DNA of 64,000 nucleotides, taken from assembly GCF_002150035.1 (NCBI RefSeq), contig NZ_NETS01000008.1:124001-188000 (forward strand). Reading direction: 5' to 3'. Below are positions 45,354 to 54,468 of this stretch, piece after piece. The stretch comes from Leptospira venezuelensis. Its GTDB lineage: Bacteria; Spirochaetota; Leptospiria; Leptospirales; Leptospiraceae. Both the position numbers and the translations under genes were made by a program. Every line of letters begins with the position of its first letter. Positions within the stretch are counted from its first letter, which is position 1. The notes beneath the pieces were generated by a model. It searched no databases and was not told the DNA's origin. It worked only from the letters and a program-made list of their open reading frames with translations.

Positions 45354-46400
45354 ATGATCCCAACAAAAGGTTATGCTGCAGCTATTTCAAAGGCTCCTTT
45401 AGCACCTTTTCAATTCGATAGAAGAGATGCAAAAGACGAAGATGTTGTCATCGATATCAAATACTGCGGTATCTGTCATTCGGATATACACCAAGCAAGA
45501 GATGAATGGGGAGGATCCATATTTCCGATGGTTCCCGGACACGAGATCACAGGCATTGTTTCAAGTATAGGATCCAAAGTTACTAAGTTTAAAGTAGGAG
45601 ATAAGGTAGGAGTAGGTTGTTTCGTAGACTCTTGCAGAGAATGTGAACAATGTAAAGCAGGACTGGAACAATTTTGCGAAACAGGAATGAGTGCCACCTA
45701 TAATGGAAGAGAACAAGACAGAAAAACCCCTACCTATGGCGGTTATTCAAATAAGATCGTAGTAGATCAGAATTATGTTCTAAGAATTCCTGATAATCTT
45801 CCTTTACATGCTGCAGCTCCCCTACTTTGTGCAGGCATCACACTATATTCTCCACTTGCTCATTGGAAAGCAGGTCCTGGTAAAAAGGTAGCGATCATTG
45901 GTCTTGGTGGACTTGGTCATATGGGTGTGAAGATCGCTCATGCACTCGGAGCGGAAGTTACGGTGCTTAGCCAATCCCATAAAAAAGAAGCGGATGCTAA
46001 ACGTTTAGGCGCAGATCATTTCTATGCTACATCGGAGAAGAGCACATTCAGTAAGTTAAGAGGAAGTTTTAATCTGATCATCAATACCGTTTCCATGCCT
46101 TTAGACTGGAACGCGTATCTTAGCCTATTGAGAGTAGATGGTTCTATGGTAGTAGTTGGTGTTCCAGAAGAGCAAGTTCCAATAGGAGCATTCTCTTTAA
46201 TAGGAGGCCGTAAAAGTTTGGCAGGATCTTTAATTGGTGGAATTGCAGAAACCCAAGAGATGTTAGATTTCTGTGGTAAACACAATATCACTAGCGATAT
46301 AGAACTGATCTCAATTCAAAATGTGAACGAAGCCTACGAAAGAGTGATTAAAAGTGATGTACGTTACAGATTTGTGATAGATATCGCTACTCTAAATTAG
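45354..46400 (+). CDS. Zinc-dependent alcohol dehydrogenase (YahK/cinnamyl-alcohol type)
   Basis: 348 residues, medium-chain family. Catalytic Zn: Cys in YCGICHSD and GHE in VPGHEITG; structural Zn: SCRECEQCKAGLEQFC (four Cys). Rossmann fold GLGGLGHMGVKIAHALGAEVTVLS; the subgroup including YahK/AdhC is NADPH-dependent and reduces aldehydes. Monocistronic between two copies of a hairpin repeat. Confidence 0.9.
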   Translation: MIPTKGYAAAISKAPLAPFQFDRRDAKDEDVVIDIKYCGICHSDIHQARDEWGGSIFPMVPGHEITGIVSSIGSKVTKFKVGDKVGVGCFVDSCRECEQCKAGLEQFCETGMSATYNGREQDRKTPTYGGYSNKIVVDQNYVLRIPDNLPLHAAAPLLCAGITLYSPLAHWKAGPGKKVAIIGLGGLGHMGVKIAHALGAEVTVLSQSHKKEADAKRLGADHFYATSEKSTFSKLRGSFNLIINTVSMPLDWNAYLSLLRVDGSMVVVGVPEEQVPIGAFSLIGGRKSLAGSLIGGIAETQEMLDFCGKHNITSDIELISIQNVNEAYERVIKSDVRYRFVIDIATLN

Positions 46401-46562
46401 GAGACGCAGAGCTTGTAAGAGGCGCAGGGATTATGGCACGCAGAGGAGCGGAGACCGCCGAGGATCTAAAGTTTAAAATTATAAAACCTTAAACTTCCAC
46501 TCTGCGGCTTTGCGTCTCTGCGTGAGAAACAATGCCGCGGTCCCTGCTCACTCTGCGTCTCT
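46401..46562. repeat. Long hairpin repeat, ACGCAGAG family, copy downstream of adh
   Basis: Left arm 46401-46460 (GAGACGCAGAG, then CACGCAGAGGAGCGGAGACC) and right arm 46499-46562 (CTCTGCGGCTTTGCGTCTCT, then CTCTGCGTCTCTT), loop about 38 bases. It fills the whole gap between the stops of convergent adh and clpX and may serve both as terminator. Confidence 0.75.
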
Positions 46563-47833
46563 TAAGCGATTTTCGGTTCTTTTTTCAGAATTAGTTTCGG
46601 AGGTTTGGTTCCGGTTACTGCCTCTTCTGTGATGATAACTTCTTCTACGTCTTTGCGAGAAGGAATCTCATACATAAGATCCAGCATTAGATTTTCTACG
46701 ATGGCACGTAATCCTCTAGCTCCGGATGCTCTTTCTATCGCAAGTTGAGCAATCTTATCTATAGCTGCTTCTTCGAAGGAGAGTTTTACATTTTCCATTT
46801 CTAGGATCTTAGTGTATTGACGTAAGATTGCGTTCTTAGGCTCTCTGAAAATACGTTTGAGCATTTCAACACTTAAGTCTTGCAGAGTAGCGATCACTGG
46901 CATACGGCCAATAAATTCTGGGATAAGTCCGAACTTCATCAAGTCTTCAGGGATCACTCGCGCAAGTATTTCACCTTTGCTTTCGTCTCTTAAAATTTTT
47001 CCGTCTTTTTCATCGCTACCGAAACCGATCGTTTTTACACCGGTTCTAGTTTTGATAATATTATCCAGGTCAACGAATGCTCCACCTAGAATAAATAGAA
47101 TATTTTTAGTATCTACTTGTAGATATTCTTGGTGCGGATGTTTTCTTCCACCCTGAGGAGGAACGTTTGCAACTGTTCCTTCTATAATTTTTAAAAGAGC
47201 TTGTTGTACACCTTCTCCGCTCACGTCTCTCGTGATGGATGCGCTGTCTGATTTGCGAGCGATCTTATCTACTTCGTCTATGTAGATGATACCGATCTCT
47301 GCTTTTTTAATATCATTATCAGCATTTTGGATCAGCTTGAGGATGATGTTTTCTACATCTTCTCCCACGTATCCAGCTTCAGTGAGTGCGGTAGCATCTA
47401 CGATCGCAAACGGAACCTTAATGATCTTTGCTAGTGTTTGTGCTAACAAAGTTTTTCCGGAACCCGTAGGTCCGATCAGAAGAATATTCGATTTTTCTAA
47501 TTCGATATCCGCTTTTTTGTCTTTGAGATAAATTCGTTTGTAGTGATTATAAACCGCAACGGACAAAGCTTTTTTAGCATGGTCTTGTCCGATTACGTAT
47601 TGGTCTAGGATCGCTTTAATAGCTGCAGGATTAGGGACTTCTCCCAAAAGTTCTGTGCGTTCTTTTTCCTGCTCAGGCTCTTCTGCAATGATCTCATTAC
47701 AAAGAGAGATACATTCGTCGCAAATATATACACCTGGACCAGCAACCAGTCGTTTTACGGAGTCTTGTTCTTTTCCGCAGAACGAACAAAATAATTTTTG
47801 TTTATTATTGGTTCCGGTAGGTTTTTTTGCCAC
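46562..47833 (-). CDS. clpX: ATP-dependent protease ATPase subunit ClpX
   Basis: 423 residues from a GTG (AGGGGGAT before it). Zinc-binding domain FCSFCGKEQ...ICDECISLC at about 15-45, Walker A IGPTGSGKTLLAQTLA, Walker B IIYIDEVDKIARK, RKHPHQEYLQVDT, and sensor region GARGLRAIVENLM. Unfolds substrates for ClpP. Twelve bases behind clpP. Confidence 0.97.
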   Translation of the reverse strand: MAKKPTGTNNKQKLFCSFCGKEQDSVKRLVAGPGVYICDECISLCNEIIAEEPEQEKERTELLGEVPNPAAIKAILDQYVIGQDHAKKALSVAVYNHYKRIYLKDKKADIELEKSNILLIGPTGSGKTLLAQTLAKIIKVPFAIVDATALTEAGYVGEDVENIILKLIQNADNDIKKAEIGIIYIDEVDKIARKSDSASITRDVSGEGVQQALLKIIEGTVANVPPQGGRKHPHQEYLQVDTKNILFILGGAFVDLDNIIKTRTGVKTIGFGSDEKDGKILRDESKGEILARVIPEDLMKFGLIPEFIGRMPVIATLQDLSVEMLKRIFREPKNAILRQYTKILEMENVKLSFEEAAIDKIAQLAIERASGARGLRAIVENLMLDLMYEIPSRKDVEEVIITEEAVTGTKPPKLILKKEPKIA

Positions 47834-47845
47834 GGGATCCCCCTA

Positions 47846-48439
47846 TCAGTTCTTTTGACGCTCTATAGAAATTACGGAATCGATAATCCCGTATTTTTGG
47901 GCCTCTTCTGGAGTCATGTAAAGATCCCTCTCGGTATCCTTTTGCACTTCTTCCACAGACTTGCCCGTGTGTTTAGCGTACAAACCGTTTAACACCTGCT
48001 TTAATTTCAAAACTTCCTTCGCTTGGATAGCGATATCGGAAGCCTGACCAGTAGCCCCACCAGTCGGCTGATGCATCATAATTCTGGAATGCGGAAGAGC
48101 AGATCTTTTGCCCTTTGCCCCGCCTGCCAGAAGAAGAGCAGCCATAGAGGACGCTTGGCCAATACAAAGTGTACGAACGTCGGCCTTAATATACTGCATA
48201 GTGTCATAAATGGCAAGCCCAGAAGATACATATCCACCGGGAGAATTCAGGTATAAATAGATGTCCCTGTCCGGATTTTCCGCGTCTAGGAACAGTAATT
48301 GGGCGATGATTACGTTCGCGTAATCGTCAGAAATTGCGTCACCTAGAAAGATAATTCTATCCTTTAAGAGGCGGGAAAATACGTCATACCGCATTTCTCC
48401 GCGACCGGTTTGCTCTATAACTGTAGGAATTATTGCCAT
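47846..48439 (-). CDS. clpP: ATP-dependent Clp protease proteolytic subunit
   Basis: 197 residues. Ser in GQASSMAALLLAGG, His in RIMMHQPTGG and Asp near QKDTERDLYMTPEEA form the triad. Forms the tetradecamer that partners ClpX. Starts inside the tig reading frame (10-base overlap) after GGAGAAGT. Confidence 0.97.
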   Translation of the reverse strand: MAIIPTVIEQTGRGEMRYDVFSRLLKDRIIFLGDAISDDYANVIIAQLLFLDAENPDRDIYLYLNSPGGYVSSGLAIYDTMQYIKADVRTLCIGQASSMAALLLAGGAKGKRSALPHSRIMMHQPTGGATGQASDIAIQAKEVLKLKQVLNGLYAKHTGKSVEEVQKDTERDLYMTPEEAQKYGIIDSVISIERQKN

Positions 48440-49818
48440 ACTTCTCCAGTTTCCTTATTAGAAAGGAATTCCTTTAGCTGACGGATACTCATCTTCTCGT
48501 TGTATTTCTTTTCTACAAGCTGGAAGAGGGTATCGTCTATCTTTTTTGCTAAAAAATTGTCCCGGTAAGTTTCCAGAAGTTTACCTTTTTCCAATTCTTT
48601 TTTAAAATCGGCGTCAGACATACCATATCTTGAGGCAAGGGTGGAGATTTCACGGTCGAAATCCTCGTCCGTCAAAACAATATTTTCCGTAGAAGCCAGT
48701 TTCTGTCTGGAGAAATACCCTTTCAGTCTATTTTCAGCGATAGTTTTGAAGGAACCCCTTACTTCTTCCAAAGGTTTTCCAACCATTTCAGCATATTTTT
48801 CAATACTTGGGATCTGTTCCTTAGGTATTCTAGCTTGGCCTCTTCCTAAAACATCCTGCATCATATTTTGATACACATGCTCAGATTCTTCTGTAAGATA
48901 GGACTCAGGGAATATAAACTTGGAATCTGCAACCAGTTCCTTGTAGATCTCTTCCATCTTCTTATTTTTTACAGCTTCAGTATAATTCTTTTGTAGATCA
49001 GTTTTGACCTTATCTTTCAAAACTTGTAATGAAGAAGAGCCGTCATATTCACTAGCAAGATCATCGTCCAATTCAGGAAGAACTTCTTTATAGATCGCCT
49101 TTAAGGTCATGGCGAATTCCATCTTCTTGCCAGCCAGATCTTCTCTTGGATAGTCGCTCGCGTAAGTATAAGAAAAGTCCTTGGTCTCTCCTGTTTTGAT
49201 ACCGTAAAGATTATCATCAAAACCAGGAAGATTATTACCATCTCCTAATTTATAATCGCTTGAACCGTTTTTTGCGTTCTTAGGCTCCTGCCCTTCTTCC
49301 TTCACTTCGAATTCCATATCCACGATATCGCCGCTCTCGGCTCCTTCGCTCGGTTCTCTCAGAAGTTTTCTAGCAAGCTGTTTGCGAACGAACTGGAGCT
49401 CTTCCGTAACATCTTCGTCTGTTACTTGTACTTCAGGAAGTTTGATCTTGATCTTTTTGTATTTCCCTAAGGAAACTTCCGGATCAGTATCATACACCGC
49501 AGTTGCCACTAAACTTTTTTCGGGAACATAGTCCTCTACAGTAAATTTAGGGAAACGTACAATCTTGTGTTCCAGTTTCCCGGAAAGGTCACTGACAGTT
49601 TCTAATAATAGAAGATTGATTGCGTCGTTTGCTACCGAGTCTCCCAAATGGCGTTTTACCATTTCGATCGGTGCTTTTCCAGGGCGGAAGCCCGGGATCT
49701 TGAGATCCTTTTGTTTTTCTTTATAAGTCTTTTCGAACGCCTTTTCTAGATCGTTCTTATCAAAGGTTAACTTAAGGTCTACGGATGCGTTTTGATTTTT
49801 CTTTGTCTTGAATTCCAT
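48430..49818 (-). CDS. tig: Trigger factor (ribosome-associated chaperone, PPIase)
   Basis: 462 residues. N-terminal ribosome-binding signature PGFRPGKAPIEMVKR, then a PPIase (FKBP) domain (EGAESGDIVDMEFEVKEEG, LPGFDDNLYGIKTGET), and a helical C-terminal chaperone region. First gene of the tig-clpP-clpX operon; a tRNA-Gly gene lies 38 bases upstream on the same strand. Confidence 0.96.
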   Translation of the reverse strand: MEFKTKKNQNASVDLKLTFDKNDLEKAFEKTYKEKQKDLKIPGFRPGKAPIEMVKRHLGDSVANDAINLLLLETVSDLSGKLEHKIVRFPKFTVEDYVPEKSLVATAVYDTDPEVSLGKYKKIKIKLPEVQVTDEDVTEELQFVRKQLARKLLREPSEGAESGDIVDMEFEVKEEGQEPKNAKNGSSDYKLGDGNNLPGFDDNLYGIKTGETKDFSYTYASDYPREDLAGKKMEFAMTLKAIYKEVLPELDDDLASEYDGSSSLQVLKDKVKTDLQKNYTEAVKNKKMEEIYKELVADSKFIFPESYLTEESEHVYQNMMQDVLGRGQARIPKEQIPSIEKYAEMVGKPLEEVRGSFKTIAENRLKGYFSRQKLASTENIVLTDEDFDREISTLASRYGMSDADFKKELEKGKLLETYRDNFLAKKIDDTLFQLVEKKYNEKMSIRQLKEFLSNKETGEVWQ

Positions 49819-49855
49819 GGTCTCAGAAGACAGAAAGCGGAGGACGCCTTCTGTA

Positions 49856-49928
<73 letters not shown>

Positions 49929-49989
49929 TGGTTGGTAGAACCATTTTTTCTCTCGGGGACCCCATGTAAATCGGTTTTTGATCAGAAAC

Positions 49990-50601
49990 TTATGACTTTG
50001 GAGGCTTTAAATCCTCGGGAGAATTCAGGTTAATAAAAGAAGATTTTTCCATTTCCGGAATAGACAAAAGACTCGGATTTCCTCTTTCGATTAGAGTTTT
50101 AGGAGAAAAAGAATTTAAGACCCCTTTTTCAAATTCGAGGAATAAAAACCGCAGATAATCGGAAGAATAAAGACCGCATAACGGTTCGATTCCTTCTTTC
50201 GTTTGATAAAAAACCCCTGAACCGATCATCTCTTTTTCGGAATATAACCTTGCCAATGTTTTGATCCTCATGTAAGGAAGATCTACAGCTAAGATCAAAA
50301 AATTTTTAATTTTTGGTTCGTTTTGGAAATCAAGGAAAGAACTGAAAATCCCTTGTAGCGGACCTTCCATGTCCGTAATTGAGTCCGACACTAAAAACTC
50401 ATTAGGCACATGTTTAGAATATTCTTCTCTTTGTTCTTCTCGAATAGATACGCGAACATTCCTACATAAGAATTTTAATTTTTTATAAGATTCTATAAGA
50501 AAAAATTTTTGGCTTTTGAGAGATAAAAAGGATTTATCCCTTCCCATTCTGGAACTTTTTCCGCCTGCAAGTAATATCCCTACGGAATCAATGGCTCTCA
50601 T
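49990..50601 (-). CDS. mobA: Molybdenum cofactor guanylyltransferase
   Basis: 203 residues from the ATG at 50601 (AAGGG nine bases before), taken over the ATG at 50637 inside moaE. VGILLAGGKSSRMGRDKSFL is the NTP-binding start of MobA-type nucleotidyltransferases; FLILAVDLPYM and a later NLNSPEDL (N-x-N-x-P-x-D) match the family. It adds GMP to molybdopterin for bis-MGD enzymes, fitting the oxidoreductase at 56269. Overlaps moaE by 14 bases. Confidence 0.85.
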   Translation of the reverse strand: MRAIDSVGILLAGGKSSRMGRDKSFLSLKSQKFFLIESYKKLKFLCRNVRVSIREEQREEYSKHVPNEFLVSDSITDMEGPLQGIFSSFLDFQNEPKIKNFLILAVDLPYMRIKTLARLYSEKEMIGSGVFYQTKEGIEPLCGLYSSDYLRFLFLEFEKGVLNSFSPKTLIERGNPSLLSIPEMEKSSFINLNSPEDLKPPKS

Positions 50602-51025
50602 GTACGCAGCCCTTCGACCACTCGGAAGAACCGTCAAAATAAAATTCCTTTTTCCAGATCGGAACCTCGTGTTTTACTCGATCAATTATATAACGATTGG
50701 ATTCGTAAGCCTCTACCCTATGCATGGATCCTGTCTCAACAATGACTGCTATCTCGGAAATTTCTAATTTTCCAACTCTATGTATGCAGTTTGCATGAAG
50801 AAGGTCCCATTTTTTACAAGCATCTGCGAGAATAGCCCGGATCATCTCGTTTGCCATCGGCGCATATGCTTCGTATTCTAGATGAGTTACCTTCTTACCT
50901 TCATTTAAATTTCGAACAATCCCTGAAAATACTACAAATCCTCCCATCTCGGGAATATCAGGTAACTGAGAAGATACAAAAATGGGAGAAGAAGAAATAT
51001 GAGAATGAGCTTCTAAAACGGACAT
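50588..51025 (-). CDS. moaE: Molybdopterin synthase large subunit
   Basis: 145 residues from the ATG at 51025, which sits a base after the moaD stop. GGFVVFSGIVRNLNEGKKVTHLEYEAYAPMA (in parts), HRVGKLEISEIAVIV, and the C-terminal VPIWKKEFYFDGSSEW with the two Lys that form the active site. Transfers sulfur from MoaD to precursor Z. Confidence 0.93.
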   Translation of the reverse strand: MSVLEAHSHISSSPIFVSSQLPDIPEMGGFVVFSGIVRNLNEGKKVTHLEYEAYAPMANEMIRAILADACKKWDLLHANCIHRVGKLEISEIAVIVETGSMHRVEAYESNRYIIDRVKHEVPIWKKEFYFDGSSEWSKGCVHESH

Positions 51026-51026
51026 C

Positions 51027-51269
51027 TCAACCACCGCTAGAAGGAGGAAGTATTGCAACGACTGAACCTTCTCTCAAAACAAAATCATCACCCACTATGG
51101 ATTGATTTACTGCGAACCTGCTGACTTTGAGAATGGATTCGGAGCCTGGATTTTTACGAGTGAGAATTTCACGAAGACTTAAAATAGAATCTCCTTCTGA
51201 AACTTCTAATTTTTTCAGATCTGGAAAATGATCTTTAATAGCGGCAAAAAACAAAAGTTGAATATCCAT
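51027..51269 (-). CDS. moaD: Molybdopterin synthase small subunit
   Basis: 80 residues, ubiquitin fold: QLLFFAAIKDHFPD, SREILT-like centre, AVNQSIVGDDFVLREGSVVAILPP and the C-terminal SSGG required for thiocarboxylation by MoeB. The ATG follows directly on the moaA stop (TAG-ATG). Confidence 0.93.
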   Translation of the reverse strand: MDIQLLFFAAIKDHFPDLKKLEVSEGDSILSLREILTRKNPGSESILKVSRFAVNQSIVGDDFVLREGSVVAILPPSSGG

Positions 51270-52214
51270 CTATCCGCCTATATATTTCATAGAAAGTTCA
51301 CTTCCGGTAAACTCGGTTTTTTTGGTTTTCATTGCCAGATCTAAGGAATTCTCTAACTCTGATTCATCTTCTGAAACTGGAAAAGAACGAAAATCACTTA
51401 AACATCCGTAAATTTTACCCAAATGATCCATCCTAAGACGATTACAACCATCACAAAAAGGTTCCGTATGATTTGCAATAATTCCGAATCTATAGTTTTC
51501 TGAAGTGTGATAATATTTTGCGGTGGATTCAATCGGAGTATTCTCAGGTTCAAAATCAAATTCCTGACTCAACTCTTCTTTTATTTTTGCAGCGGAGAAA
51601 AATAACTCTGAATGTTTTGATCGAAGAGGCCCCATCTTCATGAGTTCCAAATAGCGGATCGGAAGATTTCTTTCTCCCGCCCAATGAAGAATAGGACGGA
51701 TTTGTTCTTCATTATAACCTTTTAATACAGTGCAGTTTAATTTTACTTCCAGTCCTTCTTGTATGGCTTCTTCTATCCTATTTAATAAACGAATTACAGG
51801 AAGATTTTTTCCCGAGATCAAAGAAAAGGATTCCTGGGACAGTGAATCCAAGGAGAAATTCATTCTGTCAAGCCCTGCCAACCTCAGATCCTTAATCAAA
51901 CCATCTCTAAAAAAACCGTTAGAGGTCAGAGCGATATTGGGGATCTTCTGTTCTTTAGCAACTCGAACAAGACTCGGAAGATCTTTATGAAGAGTCGGCT
52001 CTCCACCTGTCAAATGGATCTCTTTGATAGAAATTTTACGGGAAAGAAGAAGTATATTTTTATGAAGAAGTTCCGCGCTTAAGAAAGAACCATTTGCTCC
52101 TTCTCCATTTAACGCAGTGCCGGGAGCACAATATACACAGCCGAATCCGCAAGAGGATGTAACACTCACTCTAAGCACTTCGAATTTTCGACCGTAAGCA
52201 TCCACGATGTCCAA
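51270..52214 (-). CDS. moaA: GTP 3',8-cyclase (radical SAM)
   Basis: Radical SAM enzyme for the first step of molybdopterin synthesis. N-terminal cluster SCGFGCVYC (CxxxCxxC), GGEPTL, and C-terminal cluster FCDGCNRLR...YGCLSD, with the typical final Gly-Gly (KYIGG). The start is uncertain: no ATG is near; TTG 52214 gives DIVDAYGRKFEVLRVSVT right after the start, like other MoaA, while TTG 52271 adds 19 residues. An upstream ATG at 52493 would run through the divergent moeB gene and is unlikely. moaA-moaD-moaE-mobA are packed with overlaps as one operon. Confidence 0.87.
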   Translation of the reverse strand: MDIVDAYGRKFEVLRVSVTSSCGFGCVYCAPGTALNGEGANGSFLSAELLHKNILLLSRKISIKEIHLTGGEPTLHKDLPSLVRVAKEQKIPNIALTSNGFFRDGLIKDLRLAGLDRMNFSLDSLSQESFSLISGKNLPVIRLLNRIEEAIQEGLEVKLNCTVLKGYNEEQIRPILHWAGERNLPIRYLELMKMGPLRSKHSELFFSAAKIKEELSQEFDFEPENTPIESTAKYYHTSENYRFGIIANHTEPFCDGCNRLRMDHLGKIYGCLSDFRSFPVSEDESELENSLDLAMKTKKTEFTGSELSMKYIGG

Positions 52215-52293
52215 GCTTACTATACCCGGACGCTTATGAAAGCCAATTAAAAAGTCTTGTCGGGTATGCAAAAATATAAGATCCTTTCCTGAG

Positions 52294-53352
52294 ATGAGTC
52301 CGGAGCAGAAAAAGTATTTTTCCAGACAAACTAAACTACCGTTTTTAGGAGAATCGGGCCAAACTGGGCTTCTCCAAAAATCAGCATTGGTGATCGGTCT
52401 CGGAGGCTTAGGCTCACCTGCTTCTTTACATCTAGCAACGGCAGGAGTAGGAAAGATCGGTCTTTGGGATTTTGATACGGTAGAATTAAGCAACCTTCAT
52501 AGACAAACCACATTTACTCTTTCTGACATCGGTAGAAAGAAAACAGATACCGCAAAAGAATATATACAGGCAAGAGTTCCTGGAATCCAAATAGAAACAT
52601 TTACTGAATTTTTTTCAGAAAGGATAAATCCAAGTATATTCAATAATTGGGATATTATATTAGATTGTACAGATCAGATCCAAGCTAAATATACAATCAA
52701 TCGATTCTGTATCCAAAATTCCAAACCCCTAGTCACCGCATCCGTTTTTAGAACTAGTGCGCAGATCGCGATCTTCTCACCGAAAGGAAAACCTTGTTAT
52801 AAATGTTTATATCCGAATTTAGAAGGATCTGAACTTCTTTCCTGCGAAGATGGAGGAGTTCTAGGCGTCCAAACTGCAATCGCAGGTTTATACCAAGCTT
52901 CCTTCGCAATACAATATTTATTATTTCCGGAAAAATCCCCTACTCACTCCACATTTCAACTCGAATGGGAATCCCCACTTCTTTATGAAACTTTTTTAGA
53001 GGCAGATCCAAATTGCACAGAATGTGGTTCAGGCAAAAAGGAAGAAACTCTCTTAGATGAAATTGACCTGAAAGATTGGAAAGAATGGAAGAAGGACCCG
53101 AAATATATTTTGCTCGATGTAAGAGAATCGGAAGAAAGAAAGGAAACTCCGATTGGTAATTCTATTTTTTCACCACTTTCTGAACTTTCTATAAATACCG
53201 CGCTTAGCTTTTCTAATGAGAAAATCTATATTACAATTTGTGAATCAGGTATCCGATCCCAAAAAGCAGCTAAAATCCTAAAGGAAGCAGGGCTCACTGC
53301 ATATTCTTTGCAAGGTGGGAGAAAAATTTTAGCGTTAGAGGAGATTATTTAA
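52294..53352 (+). CDS. moeB: MoeB/ThiF-type adenylyltransferase with rhodanese domain
   Basis: 352 residues. E1-like domain 1-240: VIGLGGLGSPASLHLATAGVG, DFDTVELSNLHRQ, LDCTDQIQAKY, and two Cys pairs (CYKC, CTECG) for Zn. C-terminal rhodanese 260-352 with Cys in ICESGIRSQKAA. Activates the MoaD C-terminus and may pass sulfur through the rhodanese Cys. Divergent from moaA, with start codons under 100 bases apart. No ribosome binding site before ATG 52294, perhaps a leaderless mRNA. Confidence 0.88.
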   Translation: MSPEQKKYFSRQTKLPFLGESGQTGLLQKSALVIGLGGLGSPASLHLATAGVGKIGLWDFDTVELSNLHRQTTFTLSDIGRKKTDTAKEYIQARVPGIQIETFTEFFSERINPSIFNNWDIILDCTDQIQAKYTINRFCIQNSKPLVTASVFRTSAQIAIFSPKGKPCYKCLYPNLEGSELLSCEDGGVLGVQTAIAGLYQASFAIQYLLFPEKSPTHSTFQLEWESPLLYETFLEADPNCTECGSGKKEETLLDEIDLKDWKEWKKDPKYILLDVRESEERKETPIGNSIFSPLSELSINTALSFSNEKIYITICESGIRSQKAAKILKEAGLTAYSLQGGRKILALEEII

Positions 53353-53388
53353 AAATCTAACTTTTACGACGAACGATAGGCTCTAACT

Positions 53389-53823
53389 CTATTTCCATAA
53401 TGTGAAATATATAATAACCCCGACTATTATAAAAGTGATTCCAAATTGGAGAAAAAATCTAGAGAATGATATTCCTGCCAGACGAAGTGACCAACCGTTT
53501 CCCTTATCCTTTAATTTATCCTTGATTTCATCCAAAGCATACCGGTCCCACCCATAACATTCGAACCAAATTACTTTTCCAGACATTGTTTCCAAGGCTA
53601 TCGTACTCCAGCCCAGGTAATATTCCAAATATGTATATTTGATTTCGTCCTTACTGCAATATCCAGAAGACAAAACCTTGTTTTTAGAGTATTGCTTATA
53701 CAAAAACTTATCATCTGTAATTAAAATTTCTAGATTTGGACTAAAAAACCAAACAATTAATATTATTAGAGCGTAATCACTGATACGAGTCGAATTCCAT
53801 TCTTCTTGCGGTAAACTCAGCAA
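53389..53823 (-). CDS. Hypothetical membrane protein (start uncertain, possibly 5'-truncated)
   Basis: Up to 144 residues. Two hydrophobic segments (about residues 15-32 and 118-140) flank a soluble region LITDDKFLYKQYSKNKVLSSG, YYLGWSTIALETMSGKVIWFECYGWDRY (in parts) that resembles a bacterial PH-like domain. The TTG start at 53823 lies 47 bases inside the DJ-1 gene on the same strand; no better start codon exists in frame until near residue 60. The true 5' end may have been lost. Confidence 0.45.
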   Translation of the reverse strand: MLSLPQEEWNSTRISDYALIILIVWFFSPNLEILITDDKFLYKQYSKNKVLSSGYCSKDEIKYTYLEYYLGWSTIALETMSGKVIWFECYGWDRYALDEIKDKLKDKGNGWSLRLAGISFSRFFLQFGITFIIVGVIIYFTLWK

Positions 53824-54367
53824 TCTTTCTACCTACTAATTTTTCGACCAAATGTAAAGACATCAAGATCCCTCTGGAAACTCCTCCAGAAGTTAAAATA
53901 TGTCCATGATCTATAAATTTTTCGTTAGCGACATTTTTGATTTTAGGATAGTTCTTCCAAAGAGTTTCTTGGTCCATCCAATGAGTGGTGACTTCCATTC
54001 CGTCCAAGATCCCTGCTTCGGCGAGCAAAAACGCACCAGTGCAGATAGAGGCTAAGATCTTTACCTTAGGCTCCATCTCTTTAATCCAAGAGATCAACTT
54101 CTTATTATGTATCTCGATTTCTTCTGCTCCGTATCCCCCGGGGATGATTAAAATATCCGGAATCCCTGCTTCTTCTAAGATAAGATGAGGAAAAACTGGA
54201 AATCGGTTCCTTGCATGTAGGAGTTCCTTCTTTTCAGCAACTATAGAAACTTTGAATAATTTCTCCTTATTTTCATTTTCAGTGATGGAAAATACTTCGT
54301 AAGGACCTGAGAGATCCAAAACTTCCACTTCATTAAATGCTAAAATATGAACGCTAATCTGCTCCAT
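53777..54367 (-). CDS. DJ-1/PfpI family protein
   Basis: 196 residues, a stand-alone class I GATase-like domain. Cys in ASICTGAFLLAEAGI followed by EVTTHW is the N-terminal signature of AraC-type GATases and isonitrile hydratases; ILIIPGG.G is the strand before the elbow. Enzyme activity (hydratase or glyoxalase/deglycase) is undetermined. Divergent from the ArsR-type gene, sharing an intergenic region with a palindrome. Confidence 0.82.
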   Translation of the reverse strand: MEQISVHILAFNEVEVLDLSGPYEVFSITENENKEKLFKVSIVAEKKELLHARNRFPVFPHLILEEAGIPDILIIPGGYGAEEIEIHNKKLISWIKEMEPKVKILASICTGAFLLAEAGILDGMEVTTHWMDQETLWKNYPKIKNVANEKFIDHGHILTSGGVSRGILMSLHLVEKLVGRKIAEFTARRMEFDSYQ

Positions 54368-54445
54368 AATCCCTCTTTGTCATATTCTTAACTACAAACT
54401 AGTCTGAAAATAATTTCCTAAAAAGTACTTGATTATTTCCATTCC

Positions 54446-54461
54446 ATAACCATATGGTTAT
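54446..54461. promoter_or_regulatory. ArsR-type operator palindrome
   Basis: ATAACCATATGGTTAT, a perfect 16-base palindrome between a TTGATT (-35-like, 54429) and TATAAA (-10-like, near 54461) and eight bases before the ATG. It is of the AACCAT-N-N-GGTT type seen in front of other ArsR/SRPBCC operons. It likely gives autorepression and may also affect the divergent DJ-1 gene. Confidence 0.65.
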
Positions 54462-54468
54462 ATAAAGT

